DNA of 64,000 nt from JBBRHH01 sp963788015 (GTDB lineage: Bacteria > Planctomycetota > Phycisphaerae > Tepidisphaerales > Tepidisphaeraceae), in NCBI GenBank assembly GCA_963788015.1, contig CAWBEY010000003.1, forward strand, positions 186,001 through 250,000, given 5' to 3'. This document shows, piece after piece, positions 16,601-26,700 of the stretch. Position 1 is the first letter of the stretch. Every line of letters begins with the position of its first letter. The notes under the pieces were generated by a model. That model searched no databases and was not told where the DNA came from. It saw only the letters and a program-made list of their open reading frames with translations. The translations under genes and the position numbers were made by a program.

Positions 16601-19600
16601 ATTGGAAAGGGCAACCTGGCCGGTCAGGACCATTGACCCCGATCCGGATTTCGTGAGAGCGCCGGTGCCAGTAACCGCGCCGCTCAGTGTGAGATTGTTG
16701 GCGCTGGAGAGCGTGCCACCGCCCGCGCCAATGGTTAGTGTGCCGCCAGGGCTTGCAGCGGCGCCGGTGTATTGGAGCGTGGCGGGGGTCAATGCGCTGC
16801 CAATGGAGAGGTTGGCGGCTGGGCCGAAAAAGTTGGTGGAAAGTGAGCCGTTATTGACGGCGAGGTTGCCAGTCAAAGTGCTACTGGTAAGGGTGAGGGC
16901 GCCAGCGCCGTCTTTGGTGAGGGCGCCGCCGCTGGCAGTGCCGGTGAAAGCGAGTGTGGTGGCGGAATCCGCGACATTGATGTTGGCAGCAGAAGGGATG
17001 ATGAGGTTGAGGGACGAGGAGAGGTTAGCGGCCACGGCGGTCTGGGCGAAAGTGGCGCTGTGTAAAGCACTGCCAACCGTCAGGCTGGCTCCGACCGCAG
17101 GAGTGCCAAAGGCCGTCGCGGTTGAAAGCGTGCCCCGATTAATCACCACCGAACCAGTCAGCGCGTTAGCGGGGTTGGTGAGGGTGACGGTGACGTTGTT
17201 ATTAATGTCCGCGTCGGCGTTGATGGTCATCTGGCCGCTGCCGATGATCGTACCGCTGAGGGTGGCATTGTGGCCGTTGAAGTCGAGCGTGCCGCCGCCG
17301 GTGGATGGGCCACCCTGGGAGAGGAAGGTGAACTTGCGATTGGAGCTGACGTCGCCAGTTGTGTTGTATTGCAGCACGGCCGTGCTTGTCGTGCCTGCGC
17401 TGGATGGGTCGCCCAGCACGATGTCACCGGTTCCCAGAGCGGAATTGCGGTTGATGGAGACGGTGCCGGCCTGGATGGTGTTGGTGCCGGAGAATGTATT
17501 TTGACCAATGAGGGTGAGAGTGCTGCTGCCGGACTTGGTGATGCCGCCGGTTCCGCTGATGCCGCCATTGGCGCTGGCGGCCGTGGAATCGATGGTGTAG
17601 CTCAACGTGTTGCTTGCGACGATGATGCCGTCGGGGTTGACGCCCGAGGAGGCGACGTTGATGGCGATGATCCCCGAAGTATTGTTGAGATCATCAAAGC
17701 GGGGAATGTCATGAGCGGCGAACAAGCTGCTTGCGCTCGACCAGTTGGCGGTTGTCGTGTTCCACGTGCCCGTGGTGTTGCTGGCGGCATGGTCGGCCGC
17801 GCCTGTCCAGATGTTGGGGGCGATGACGTTGAGGTCGATGCCGTGGGTATCGGCGGCAAGGGCGAACGTGTAGACGTTCACGTCGTTGGGGACGCCGGTG
17901 GTGCCAATGTGGAAGCTGCCAAAGCTGCTGCCCATGTTTACGGAATTGAATCCCGTGAACAGATGGTATTGGCCTGTGGCGATGGTTCCAGAGAGGTTGA
18001 TTGTTTCCGCACCCGCCGCGAGCGTTAGCACACCGGAGTTGCCGCCGGTGATCACGTCACTGGAGGCGCCGAGGAGGAAATTGGCAACTGAGCTATCGGC
18101 GAGGGTAAGGCCACTGCGGATGGTCAGCGTACTGGCGGCGGCTCCGATGTGAGGGGTAAGCACACCATTGCTGTTGACGGTGCCGCCGCCGGAGATGATG
18201 CCATTGCCGTTGAGGCTGCCGCCGGCGTTGACGGTGATGCTGCCGGCGATGGGGACGTTGTTGAGGAGAGTCAGCTTGGTGGCGGTGGTGACGTTGCCGC
18301 TGAAGTCGTTGGCGCTGTTCGAGAGAGTGAGGGAGCCGGCGCCGGAGAGGCCCAGGCCCGACGTGCCCGTGACTTTGCTGTTGATGGTGACGTTGGAGCC
18401 GAAGTTGACGGTGGGGGTGTTGGAGAGGGTGACGACGTTGTTGGGGGAAACCAACGTTCCGTCGATGGTGAGGGCGGCGGTGCCTGCTGCGCCGAAGCCG
18501 GAATTAGCGGTGATATTGAGGGCGTTGAGGAGGGTGCGGCCGGTTCCGTCAGCGGAAAGCGTGCCGCCGGACAGGGTGACGGGGCCGGTGCCCACTGGGC
18601 TGCTGGTGATGTTTGCGCCGCTGACGTTGATGGCGCTCATGAGGACGGTTCCGCCGGTGATGGTGGTTCCGCCACTGTACTTATTGGTGCCGGCGAGAGT
18701 GAGGGTGCCGGGGCCGGACTTGGTGATCAGGCCGCCGTTGTTGAACTCCAGAAGATTTTGAAGTGTTCCGGCGGTGACGTTGAAATTGGTGAAGGGATTG
18801 GCGGCGGTGCCGAGGGTTTTTCCACCCATGTCCAGGAGTCCGCCGGAGAGGTTGACGGTGCTGGTGGTGGTGGTGTTGCCGGTGACGGAGGTGCTGCCGG
18901 CGATGCCGCCTGTATTGGTGACGCCATTGACGTTGCCGAGGATGAGGCTGGCGCCGGTGTTGATGGTGAGGGTGCCCGAGGCGCTGGTGGTTCCGGTGGC
19001 GGCGGTGTCGCCGGTGCGGTCGCCAAGGAGAATGGCGATGGGGGAGGCGGAAGCGACGGTCATGGTGCCGCTGTTGAGGATCAGAGAGCCGGCGCTGTTG
19101 TAGGTGATTCCGGCGGTTGTCAGGCCGGTCAAGGCGCCAAGGGAGATGGTGGAGACGGTGGTGCTGGTATCGGAGACGTTGTAGGTGCCGCCTCCGATGG
19201 TGAGGGTGCCGGAGGTGCCCGTGCCATTCACTTGTGTGGCAGTCGGCGCGACGGTGCTGCCCATCATCAGGGCGTTGAGGGTGGTTGTGGTTTGAGCCAG
19301 ATTAAAGCCGTTGATGGTGGTCGAGTTGCCGCTGGTGACGAAAGAGCCGGTATTTCCGATCTCCATCGTCCCAACGGATGTGCCTGAGGTGCCGCCGGTG
19401 GCTTTGCTGCCGATGACCAGCATCCTGGCATTGGCAGTAAGAGTTCCATTGGTCAGATTGAAATCGGAAACAGGAGCGGTGCCGGTGCCACTGACGGTGT
19501 TATAGCCGGCATCAATTTCGGTGACGAAGCCGCCGTTGGCGTCGGCGGCGAGGTTGAGGTTGCCAGTGGCTCCCTGGAGTTGGAGAGTGCCGCCGTATTT

Positions 19601-20749
19601 CTCATAGCCGATTCGGAAGTTGGGGGTATAGACGGTGGTGGTGCCGGTGCCGAGGGTGATCAGTCGCGTGCCGGCATTGCCATCAGCCGCGCTGTCGCCG
19701 ACGGTGAATTGCGCGGTGGCGGTGATGGTGTTATTGGTTGCGAGCCTGAGAGTGCCCTGGGCGGCTGCGGCGGAGCTGCCGCCGCCGACGCCGACGCGCA
19801 CATTGGCGACCGTGGCGGTGAAGTTGGAAACGCCGGTCATGTCGAGGGTGCCGGTGGTGGCGGTGTTGTTGCTTTCATAGCCGACGTCGAGGTTGCCGCC
19901 GGTGACGGAAAGGGCGCCGCCGGGGGCGACGGTCATTGTGGCGGCGGTACCGGTGTTGGCGACGACGAGGCCGCCGGTGGTGAGGCTGCCGGTGGCGCCG
20001 ATGTTGACGGTGGAGGTATTCTGGTTGGTGGAGGTCGCGGTCCAGGCGCCATTGATGTTGACAGTTGAGTTGACAGTGAGAGCCGCGGAGTTGAAGGATG
20101 CGCCGGCGGCGAGGGTGAGGGTGCCGGTGGAGTCGGTCACCGCGCCTGTGAATGCGGGGCTATTGCCGGTGAGGGTGAGGGTGTTGCCGCTGCCAAGCTT
20201 GGTGAGGGTGCTGCTGCCGGTGAATGCGCCGGCGATGGTGAAGTTATTGCCGTTATTGTCGATGGTGGAGGCGGCGGAGACGTTGATGTTTCGATTGGCG
20301 TTGAGGATGTACGCGCCAGATGCCTTGAAGGTGCCGCCGGCGAGAGTGAGGCTGACGGCGGGAGAGTTGGGGACAGTGCCAAGCGGGCCGGCGTCGCCGG
20401 GGTTGATGCCGTCGGAGCCGACGAGCAACGTTCCGCCGGGGTTGACGGTGGTGCCGCCGGTGTAGGTGTCGGCGGCGGTGAGGGTGACGGTTGCGGGGCT
20501 GGCGATGGCCAATGCGCCTGGGCCGCTAATGATGGTATTGAAGACGGTGTTGTTGGCAGCGCCGCCGAGGGTCAGCGTCTTACCAGCGGTTGCGAGGTTG
20601 ATCGTGCCGCCGAGGGTGACGGCTTGACTTGCCAGAACATTGATCGCCGCATTGTCGTTCACGGTAATCGCGTTCTGGAATGCCGCAGAACCTGCAGAAA
20701 CGGCCGCCAGATTGAGAACGGCGCCGCTGGAATTGAGGTTGATGTTCAT
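10694..20749 (-). CDS. Giant adhesin, segment 11: LamG and L-type lectin domains
   Basis: The longest unbroken frame, 3,351 codons. Besides strand repeats it contains W-modules near 17800 (NIWTGAADHAASNTTGTWN) and 11930 (TLWTSAADAGTSTNPATWD). A LamG/concanavalin-like domain lies at about 16390-15715 (AAYYAFDGSG, ANWTFGTWFKGG, FLDETYIYNRALTSTEVGSL). An L-type (legume-like) lectin domain lies at about 13730-13080 (AFSEHFVYNN, GADGMAFVIQN, TAYIGFTGATGG). Both are carbohydrate-binding folds. The true coding frame extends upstream of this start to about 20930. It leaves the pattern near 10740, where GLLGDYYDF in another frame opens the second PA14 domain. Confidence 0.8.
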   Translation of the reverse strand: MNINLNSSGAVLNLAAVSAGSAAFQNAITVNDNAAINVLASQAVTLGGTINLATAGKTLTLGGAANNTVFNTIISGPGALAIASPATVTLTAADTYTGGTTVNPGGTLLVGSDGINPGDAGPLGTVPNSPAVSLTLAGGTFKASGAYILNANRNINVSAASTIDNNGNNFTIAGAFTGSSTLTKLGSGNTLTLTGNSPAFTGAVTDSTGTLTLAAGASFNSAALTVNSTVNINGAWTATSTNQNTSTVNIGATGSLTTGGLVVANTGTAATMTVAPGGALSVTGGNLDVGYESNNTATTGTLDMTGVSNFTATVANVRVGVGGGSSAAAAQGTLRLATNNTITATAQFTVGDSAADGNAGTRLITLGTGTTTVYTPNFRIGYEKYGGTLQLQGATGNLNLAADANGGFVTEIDAGYNTVSGTGTAPVSDFNLTNGTLTANARMLVIGSKATGGTSGTSVGTMEIGNTGSFVTSGNSTTINGFNLAQTTTTLNALMMGSTVAPTATQVNGTGTSGTLTIGGGTYNVSDTSTTVSTISLGALTGLTTAGITYNSAGSLILNSGTMTVASASPIAILLGDRTGDTAATGTTSASGTLTINTGASLILGNVNGVTNTGGIAGSTSVTGNTTTTSTVNLSGGLLDMGGKTLGTAANPFTNFNVTAGTLQNLLEFNNGGLITKSGPGTLTLAGTNKYSGGTTITGGTVLMSAINVSGANITSSPVGTGPVTLSGGTLSADGTGRTLLNALNITANSGFGAAGTAALTIDGTLVSPNNVVTLSNTPTVNFGSNVTINSKVTGTSGLGLSGAGSLTLSNSANDFSGNVTTATKLTLLNNVPIAGSITVNAGGSLNGNGIISGGGTVNSNGVLTPHIGAAASTLTIRSGLTLADSSVANFLLGASSDVITGGNSGVLTLAAGAETINLSGTIATGQYHLFTGFNSVNMGSSFGSFHIGTTGVPNDVNVYTFALAADTHGIDLNVIAPNIWTGAADHAASNTTGTWNTTTANWSSASSLFAAHDIPRFDDLNNTSGIIAINVASSGVNPDGIIVASNTLSYTIDSTAASANGGISGTGGITKSGSSTLTLIGQNTFSGTNTIQAGTVSINRNSALGTGDIVLGDPSSAGTTSTAVLQYNTTGDVSSNRKFTFLSQGGPSTGGGTLDFNGHNATLSGTIIGSGQMTINADADINNNVTVTLTNPANALTGSVVINRGTLSTATAFGTPAVGASLTVGSALHSATFAQTAVAANLSSSLNLIIPSAANINVADSATTLAFTGTASGGALTKDGAGALTLTSSTLTGNLAVNNGSLSTNFFGPAANLSIGSALTPATLQYTGAAASPGGTLTIGAGGGTLSSANNLTLSGAVTGTGALTKSGSGSMVLTGQVALSNGASVSNGTLSLTNTSSATPNSITGALNVATGATLNAAGSGTTNSIGSASVTVATGGTLILNNPSAVGAAPTGSLAAYYAFDGSGIDKTGTQPVGTIQAGGSFTSATSKFGSGSLNLTTGNSYFQTKAGGVATGANWTFGTWFKGGHFTTAQQWATLIRGSAADHQIIIGDQANASNSNAAGSLGSFTTGAAGGTAPNNWLAGLNVTAPVYNITTALSDTAANWHQLTAVASGTTTTFYIDGTQIGVSNYKSTADIFAIGNYQSGGQLFADFLDETYIYNRALTSTEVGSLVNASAGGVAVTPSTFANNVTLAGTLNLGAYSALTGNLSLSSSPTITTNASGPSNISGPLTGTGATVTISGPSLLTLSNTSGTTTLDSSDTLNVAGTLQAVGQIGQANPLGTANLTLATGGTLALTSSSGAVTFDNPLSMTGNATISSGVQGGTLSTVTQLAGQAITLGSNSNGISIAPGKTLSLAVNDGTLTLAGPVSGAGSSIVLSGPSTVALSGASTYSGTTTVAATQTLRINSSGTSSANSAIGTSTLIINGGTIDNTSGGLVSLGTANAQTWGGDFTFTGSNALNLGSGPVSMSASGIITTTAGTLTVGGNISGSGFNLTKAGAGTLVLGGIASTYSGKTSIQNGTLSVASIGSVNVSGGLGDPTTLANGTIDLGATTTGAQLNYTGAGETTDRVINLAGTTGGAVIDSSASSVPLVFSSSFTATGAGIKTLTLQGSSTLNNAINGVIVDNTATNKTSVIKSGAGTWVLGNTNTYSGGTTINAGTLTANATTALGTGAITVNNGTLNANVASSLGTSVLTVNNGTVNSNFAGALGSGPVTINNGLVTSSVTGGLSSVAYAVNGGTLDVSHNGALTVTSLAGSSSVPSIVALGNNTNLIVNGSATTTFNGSITGTGTSALTISGTTNLTLGGSSTIAGGVTVNSGTTLVGAYNANTPLGTGTLSLNGGLFRSQTTITSAGFGTNGAGWSLNGGPTIAADVLTLTDAIGGEARSAWLNTKQSINGAFSEHFVYNNSGGAGGADGMAFVIQNASTTALGASGGGIGYSGITPSLAVLFGIYSGSGRPLGTYIDTNGAVNLNSFTQTGGINTQSATPIDVTVAYNGTTLTETLLQGGNTMTNSLVVNLPALLSSNTAYIGFTGATGGSNALQKITNASFSYLGSGTANFGNNVSVNSTSTIDVATGNASFGNLTFTSGTLNITSGTAAFANTTGGTISLGASPAAVGYVGSGAGTFTSTIQGAGGVNMIGSGSLTLSGPNTYTGNTTISSGSVIVGANSTVSTGNITGPLGNGIVALAGGNLSADTSNRTVLNQVNISASSSLGTAASTSVLTIDGTSVAKPVVLSNIPTLTINSPVTIASLTTGGDLIVDGTSPLTLTNGNNSYGNTTVNAGAMLLVANTTGVSATGGGTLTVNGAVGGTGTIGGPTVINGAITPHGVSSTPYASPLTFTNSLTLSPSSSLNFLLGDTIAGGGTGTLFLGAGSETLNLSGSLTSGSYHIFSGFDATNLNASTDISTLSVAGVSGITSATLSAVSGGIDLTIATPTLWTSAADAGTSTNPATWDSSKQNWTSGTGNSNFFTNGDAVYFDITHNTGSTGSNGLTNIATAATVKPSAITVAGGSSYAIASTAGNPITDPSGSQHTTITVMDGSSLQLTGLNTISGTIAIKNGTIDAHDSANANASLGTGTIALGDANDASTRGTLLYSGVISGSIANNLALNTTTTGGPNSGGGTIDFHSQSATFTSAASITGGGQLTIANGVNIDVSSATTANFHGSITLPQGNLIATGLGSGSTGANLTLAATGAATLTQTSSTSLSESRNVIVNSFGASVNVQNAATTYTLPGGVSGAGLLTKDGPGALNLTGLVSSTGGIALTSTGGSTNTLLLSGNTNTLTGTISIPTSATVQAGQVTQLLASGSLGTAAIALSGGTLNLQASGARAGVCLAIITTSPTPPSPLQ

Positions 20750-23700
20750 TCCACGAAGGGCGGTGGCGGCGGTGGTCGATGTGGCGAAAAGAGTGCCGGC
20801 GCTGTTGAGGTTGTAGGCGCTGCCGCTGGCCAGCGTGCCGGTGAGGGTGGTGTCGTCAAGGGTGACTTGTCCCAGCCCGGTCTGGGTGATGGTGACGACG
20901 CTTGCGCCGCCGGCATCGCCCAGCGCGCCAGCGCCAGCGAGGCGCCGGAGGAGACGTTGACCTTGAGTGGGTTAGTCGTGCTGAGGTCGGTGCCAGCGAA
21001 GCGCACGGCGCCGCTTGTGAGATTGAGTGTTTGACCGGCGGTGGGGATCAGTGTTCTAAAACTGGCGGCAGAGGAGACGTTGAGAACCGAGTCGGTGGTG
21101 AGAACGACGTCAGTCGTACTGAATCCAACGGTGCCAACGCCGGTAGTCCAACGGGTACCCTGGGTTGAGGGGTTGATATTGGTCAGCGAGGTGATGGTGC
21201 CGCCGGCGGGTTCGGAGAACTGGGCGGTCATGATGGAGGTGCCGCCGGTATCTTCGTGGGTGATGGCGATCTTGTAGCTCAGGCCCGCGGTGAGGGTTGT
21301 GGTGTTGGATAATGTGCCTGAGCCATGTTTTGTGACGACGTCTTCGCCGGCGTCGAAGACGCCATTGCGGTTCAAGTCGATCCAGAAGTCCGCGTTGTCA
21401 TCGACGGTGAGCGAGAAGGTATGGACGCCGGTGACGGTGGGTGTGAAGAAGCCAGTGTACAGGTCGCTGAAGTTGAAGTTATTGCCGGCGGTGTTGGCGA
21501 TGATGGGGGCGTTAAAAAATGTGCTTGCAGGGTTGTCCGTGAAAGTCAGATCCTGGTTAAGCGTCTTTGGCATCGCCGCTGAAGAGCTGGCGAGGAACGT
21601 TAACATCGTAGCCGCCAAGTTGGGACTTCCGGCGTTGGGGAGGAACAGGCTGGCGGAGAGGCCCACGGGGTTGATATTGGAACCGACCACATTCAGCGTG
21701 CCGCCCGAAAGAGTCACCGCTCCGCCGCCGAGGATGGTGTTAGCGCCGGTGACGTTGGCGTTCACGGTGGCGCCAGAGCTAATTTTCAGGCCCGCCTGGG
21801 AGTTGTTTCCAGCGACGCTCAGAGTGCCCGAACCGCTCACTGTAAGAGCGGTAGCGCCGGAGATGTTGCCGCCGAGGGTCAGGGTGGTCGCGGCGGAGGT
21901 GACGTTAATGGTGGCGGAAGTTCCGGCCGTTGCTACGGCGCGATTTTCGACGGCGGACGCTCCGGTGTACTGGTAAGTGGCGCTGTTGCCTGCGCTGCCA
22001 ATTGTGAGGGTGGTTCCTGCGGTGCCGGCGCCGAAGCTGGCAGTGCTGAGGGTGCCGTTCTGAACGGCCAGGGAGCCCGTGTAAGTGTTGGCGGCCGACG
22101 ACAGGGCGAGGGTGCCGCTGCCCATCTTGGTGATTGTTCCGCTTCCGGTGGAGGCTCCGCTGAAGGTGATATTGTTGGTGCCGGTGTCGATCGTGCCACC
22201 TTGACCCGCAACAGTCAGGGCGCGGCCGGTGGTGGCGGTGGCGCCGGTGTACTGCAACGTGCCGGCGGTGTTATTGGTGGTGTCACCCAGGACAAGAGAT
22301 GTTCCAAAGCCCAAGGCACTGGTACCGCTGTCGGCGATCGAGTTGGCGGTGAGAATGCCCTGCTTGATGACGACCGGGCCGGTGAAGGTGTTGGCGCCGG
22401 TGAGCGTGAGCGTGCCGGTGTTGGTCTTCACAATGCCGCCGGTGCCGGCGATGGCTCCGCCGCCGATGGTGTAGTCGATACCGTTGGAGTTGTTGACAGT
22501 GACACTGAATGGTTGGACGCCGCCAGCGGCAACGGTGATGTTGCGGTTGGCGCCGTTGTCATCGAAGGTGACTGCATCGCCGTTGAGAAAAACGTTGCCT
22601 TGCGGGCCGCTGTCCGACGTCCAATTGCCGACGCCGGTTATCGGCGAATTAACCTGCCACGTGTTGTCCACAGCACCGGTCCAGGTGTCGTGGGTGGCGG
22701 CGACAATGAGGTCGATACCACTACTGGTCGCGGTAAATGACGACCCAAACGTGGGATTGTAGGTTTGGCCACTGACGACGTTCATGAGCTGGAAATGGCC
22801 GAACGTGGGGACGGTGCCAAGGTTGATGGCGCCACTGCCAAGGGCGGCGCTGGGAGACGTAATGAGCTGAAAGATCCCATCGGAGAGGCCGCCGTTCTGG
22901 ACGAGATTCAGGGTGCTTGTGCCGTTCAGGGTGAGAATGCCCGACCCGCCGGTCAAATTGATCTGATCCGTGCTGCCCGAGCCATAATTGAAGTCGAGGA
23001 CCGAGCCTGTATTGAGGGTCAAGGCATTGGCGATGGTCATCGTGCCGAAGCTGGTCGAGTTCAAATGCGGATCGAGGACTCCGCTCGTGGTGCCGTTACC
23101 GATGGTCACGGCGCCATTGACGAGGCTCGTGCTGACGAGGGTGGACCCAGCGCTGACACTGATGGCATTGGCACCGGTGACGTTGTTGCCCGCATTGTTC
23201 AGGCGGAGCGTGCCGCCAGTGACGGAGATTCCCCCAGCGAAACTGTTTGCTGCATTTCTCAATTCCAGCGTTCCGGCGCCGGTCTTGGTGAAGCCGGTGC
23301 CTGTGACGGCGCTGGCGAAGATAGTGGTGTTGGTGACATTGAGGGTGGGGGTGCCGGAGAGGGTAACGACGGTGGGAGTGGTCACGCCCGAACCGTCAAG
23401 AGTGAGGCTGCCGGTGCCGCCGAAGCTGGAGGTGCCGGCGTTGATATTGACGGCATTGGCCAGGACGCTTGCACCGCCGTTGTCAGAGAGCTTGCCACCG
23501 CTCAAGGTGAGCGCAGCAGTGCCGACGGGTCCGCTGACGATGGCGCCGGCGGTGATAACGTTGCTGCTCCCGAGGACCAGGTTGCCACCATTGAGGATGG
23601 TGCCGCCGGTATAGCTGTTGGCGCCAGAGAGCGTCAGGGCGCCGGTGCCCGAAGCACCCATCGTCAATCCGCCGGTTCCGGCCAGCACACTTGCGTAACT

Positions 23701-26700
23701 TGTGTTACCGGTCTGGTTAACGGTGAGGATGGTGGCGGCGCCAGTGAGGTTGATGGTTGCGGAGTTGGTTCCGCTGGAGGGATTCGCGACGGTTCCGGCC
23801 AGCGACGCGATGGTCTGGGCGGAATTAAGGTTTAGAACGACTGCGGTGCCGGCGCCAGAGTTGGGGTTGTTGACGGTGAGGCTGTTGGTTGCACCGCCCA
23901 GGGCAACACCTGTGTTGATCGTGAGCGTGCCGGCGTTGACGGTCGTGCCGCCAACGTAGGTGCTGCTGGTGGTTAGGGTGAGCGTGCCGGCGCCCACCTT
24001 GGTAAGGCCGCCGGTGCTGTTGGAGGCGACGACCGGCGTCAGTGATTCGGTTGATCCGGCGATGGTGACCGACGTGGGCGCAATGGAGTAGCTGCCCGGA
24101 TTGGTGATGATGAATGAGGCGATGTGCCCGCTGGAATCGAGCGTGGCGTAGCCGGTTGCATTGGTGCCGGTGCCGCCGTTGAAGGTGAGAGAGGGAGGGG
24201 AGGCAAAGACGGTGGTGGAGTCGGCGGCGTTGACGTTGAACGAGGTGACGCCGCTCCCGGTTGGATTGGCGAACGCCTGGGTGATCGTCATGGCAAGGCC
24301 ATTGGTGTCGATGACGCCGCCGCCAGCGCCGGCGTATAGGTTGACGGCCCCGGTGCTGCCAAGCCAAGTCGCACTGGCGACGTTCGCCTGGAGTTTGCCG
24401 CCGTTGAACATGTTCAAAGTGGTGCTGGCTACGCTGGACCAGGCCGGCGTGGTTAAGGTGCCGCCGCCGAGGTTGATGGTGGCCGTTCCCGGGGTTGTGC
24501 TGGTGTTAAATGCGCCGTTGGTGGGAACGGTGACGGCGGCGGTCCCATCGATGTTTAAGGTACCCACAGCGCCGCCCGTGCTGCCGCCGCCGGCGGCGAC
24601 GAACAACGTTTTAGCGCTTGCGCCCGTGAATGTGCCGCCGGAGATGTTGTAGACGCCGACCGGGACGCCGCTTCCAGCTCCCTTGACGCCGACGTAAAAA
24701 TCGCCGCCGGATTGGGTATAGCTACCGCCGGTCTGATAGAAGGTGCCACTAGCCGCGGTACCGCCCGTCGTGTTCCAGCCGATTGTGTTGGTGTTTGCTG
24801 CGGTAATAGATCCGGCGCTGAGGTAGAGCGTGCCGGTGGAATTCGGGTTGCTGGTCTGGGCCTCGCCAATTCCAATGCCGGAAGCGCCGACCGTGACCGC
24901 ACCGCCGTTGACGGCCATGACAGCGCCCGGAGCAGCCGCTCCGCCGACATCGAGGCCCACGGTGGCCGTGAGCGAGACGCCGGATTGGAGGTTGAGCGTG
25001 CCGTTGCGGACAATCGTGAGGCCCGTGTATGAGTTTGTGCCGCCAAGGAACAAAGTCCCAGCGCCTGTCTTGGTAATGGTTCCGGTTCCAAGCGTCAGCG
25101 GATTGGCGAAAGTGACGTTGTTTCCGTTGGTGTCAATAATTCCGCCGCCGGCTCCGAGAGTCACGGTTCGGCCGGAAATGTCCGTGTTGGTCGCGCCAAC
25201 GGCGTATTGGAGGGTGCCGCCGGTGAGGGTCAGGGGAGCGATGGTGCCGGAGGTAGAACCCAGGGCCACGTTGCTGTTGATGTTCAGGATGCCCGCGGTG
25301 AGGGTGGTGAGGCCGGTGTAGGTGTTGACGCCGGTGAGGAACTGGGTGGCCGCCGCGCTGTTGACCGTGAGGGCCATCTTGCCGGTGGCGCCGTCCTTGA
25401 TGGTGCCCGCGAAGATCTGGGAGCCGGCGGCGCCGATGGTGAGGGTGGAGGTGCCGGTGTTATTGTTGGTAACAACGCCGTTGGTTCCGGCCCCAGAAAG
25501 CGGCGCGATCGTGAGGTTGTTGCCGTTGAGGTCAAGGGTGGGGACGTTAGCGTTGTTGGCGAAGAAGACGCTGCCGGTGCCAATCAGGTTAACGGCGGTG
25601 TTGCCGCTCATCACAGTGCCATTGGAGATGGTGAGACCGCCCGCGCCGGTGTTGGATGCGCCGCTGATGGTGAGTGTACCTGTGCCGGTCTTGGTGAGGT
25701 TGCTGGTGTAGGTGATCAGGCCCGAGAGAATGGAATCATTGCCATTGGTGTCGAACGTACCGGTGCCGGTCATGGTGACGGCTTTACCGGTGGTGATGCC
25801 GCCGGTGGCCGCCTGAAGGGTGCCGCCGCTGAAAACGATCCCACTGGTGGTGTTTGAGCCATTGATTCCGGCAGTGACGGCGTTGAGCGTGCCGCCACTG
25901 AGGGTGAGAACGCCCGTGTAGGTGTTGGTTCCCGTGAGGGTGAGCGTGCCCGCACTGCTCGCGCCCATGGTGAATCCGCCCGTGCCTGCCAATACCCCGG
26001 TGAACGAGGTATTTCCAACCTGATTATCCGTGAGGGCAACGCCGACAAGATTGATTGTCGCGGAATTGGTTCCGCTGGAGGGATTGGCGATCGTGCTCGC
26101 CAGGGAGCCGATCGTCACCGCATTATTGATGTTCACAATCACGGCGGTTCCCGCGCCCGTGTTGGGGTTGTTCACATTGAGGCTGTTGGCCGCCGCGCCC
26201 AGCGCGGTGGTGCTGCTGACATTGAGCGTGCCGGCGTTGACGATGGTGTTGCCGGTGTAGCTGTTTCCGCCGGACAAAGTCAGGGCGCCGCCGCCGGTCT
26301 TGGTGATGCCGCCCGCGCCGGAGATGGCGGCGGTGATGCTGAGACTGATCTGCGCAGGCGATCCGGTGGGGGTGTCGGCCTGGATGGTGTAGACGCCCGA
26401 GGGCAGGCTCAGAAGGCCGCTGATCAGGGGAGCGGCGACATAGTAGTTGTCGACATTGGAACTGGTGATTGCGCCATTGACGGTGAGGGTGCCCGCCCCG
26501 GTGGTGACGCTGGGGCCAAGATAGTTAAAGCTGCCGCCGTTGTCATTGAAAGTGAGGCTGGCGATGGTGTCATTGCTGCCGTTCAAAGCCAGCGTGGCCA
26601 AGCCGTTGACGGTGACATTCGACGTGCTGGCAATCTGGCCGGCGGCATTCAAAGTTACGAACGAAGCATTGGAATCATTGCCGCCGGTGATGACCAGATC

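Noticed and set aside
4007..19387. Many long plus-strand frames (for example 4007-5023, 11141-12577, 13475-15124, 16389-17504, 18149-19387)
   Set aside because: They are antisense to the repeat gene. Its GC-rich codons rarely give stops on the other strand, and the products are low-complexity with no start signals or domains.
20746..20749. ATGA overlap suggesting two coupled adhesin genes
   Set aside because: The end of the upstream frame (from about 20930) is off-pattern and the downstream frame is already in pattern there, so this is one gene with a frame break, not two genes.
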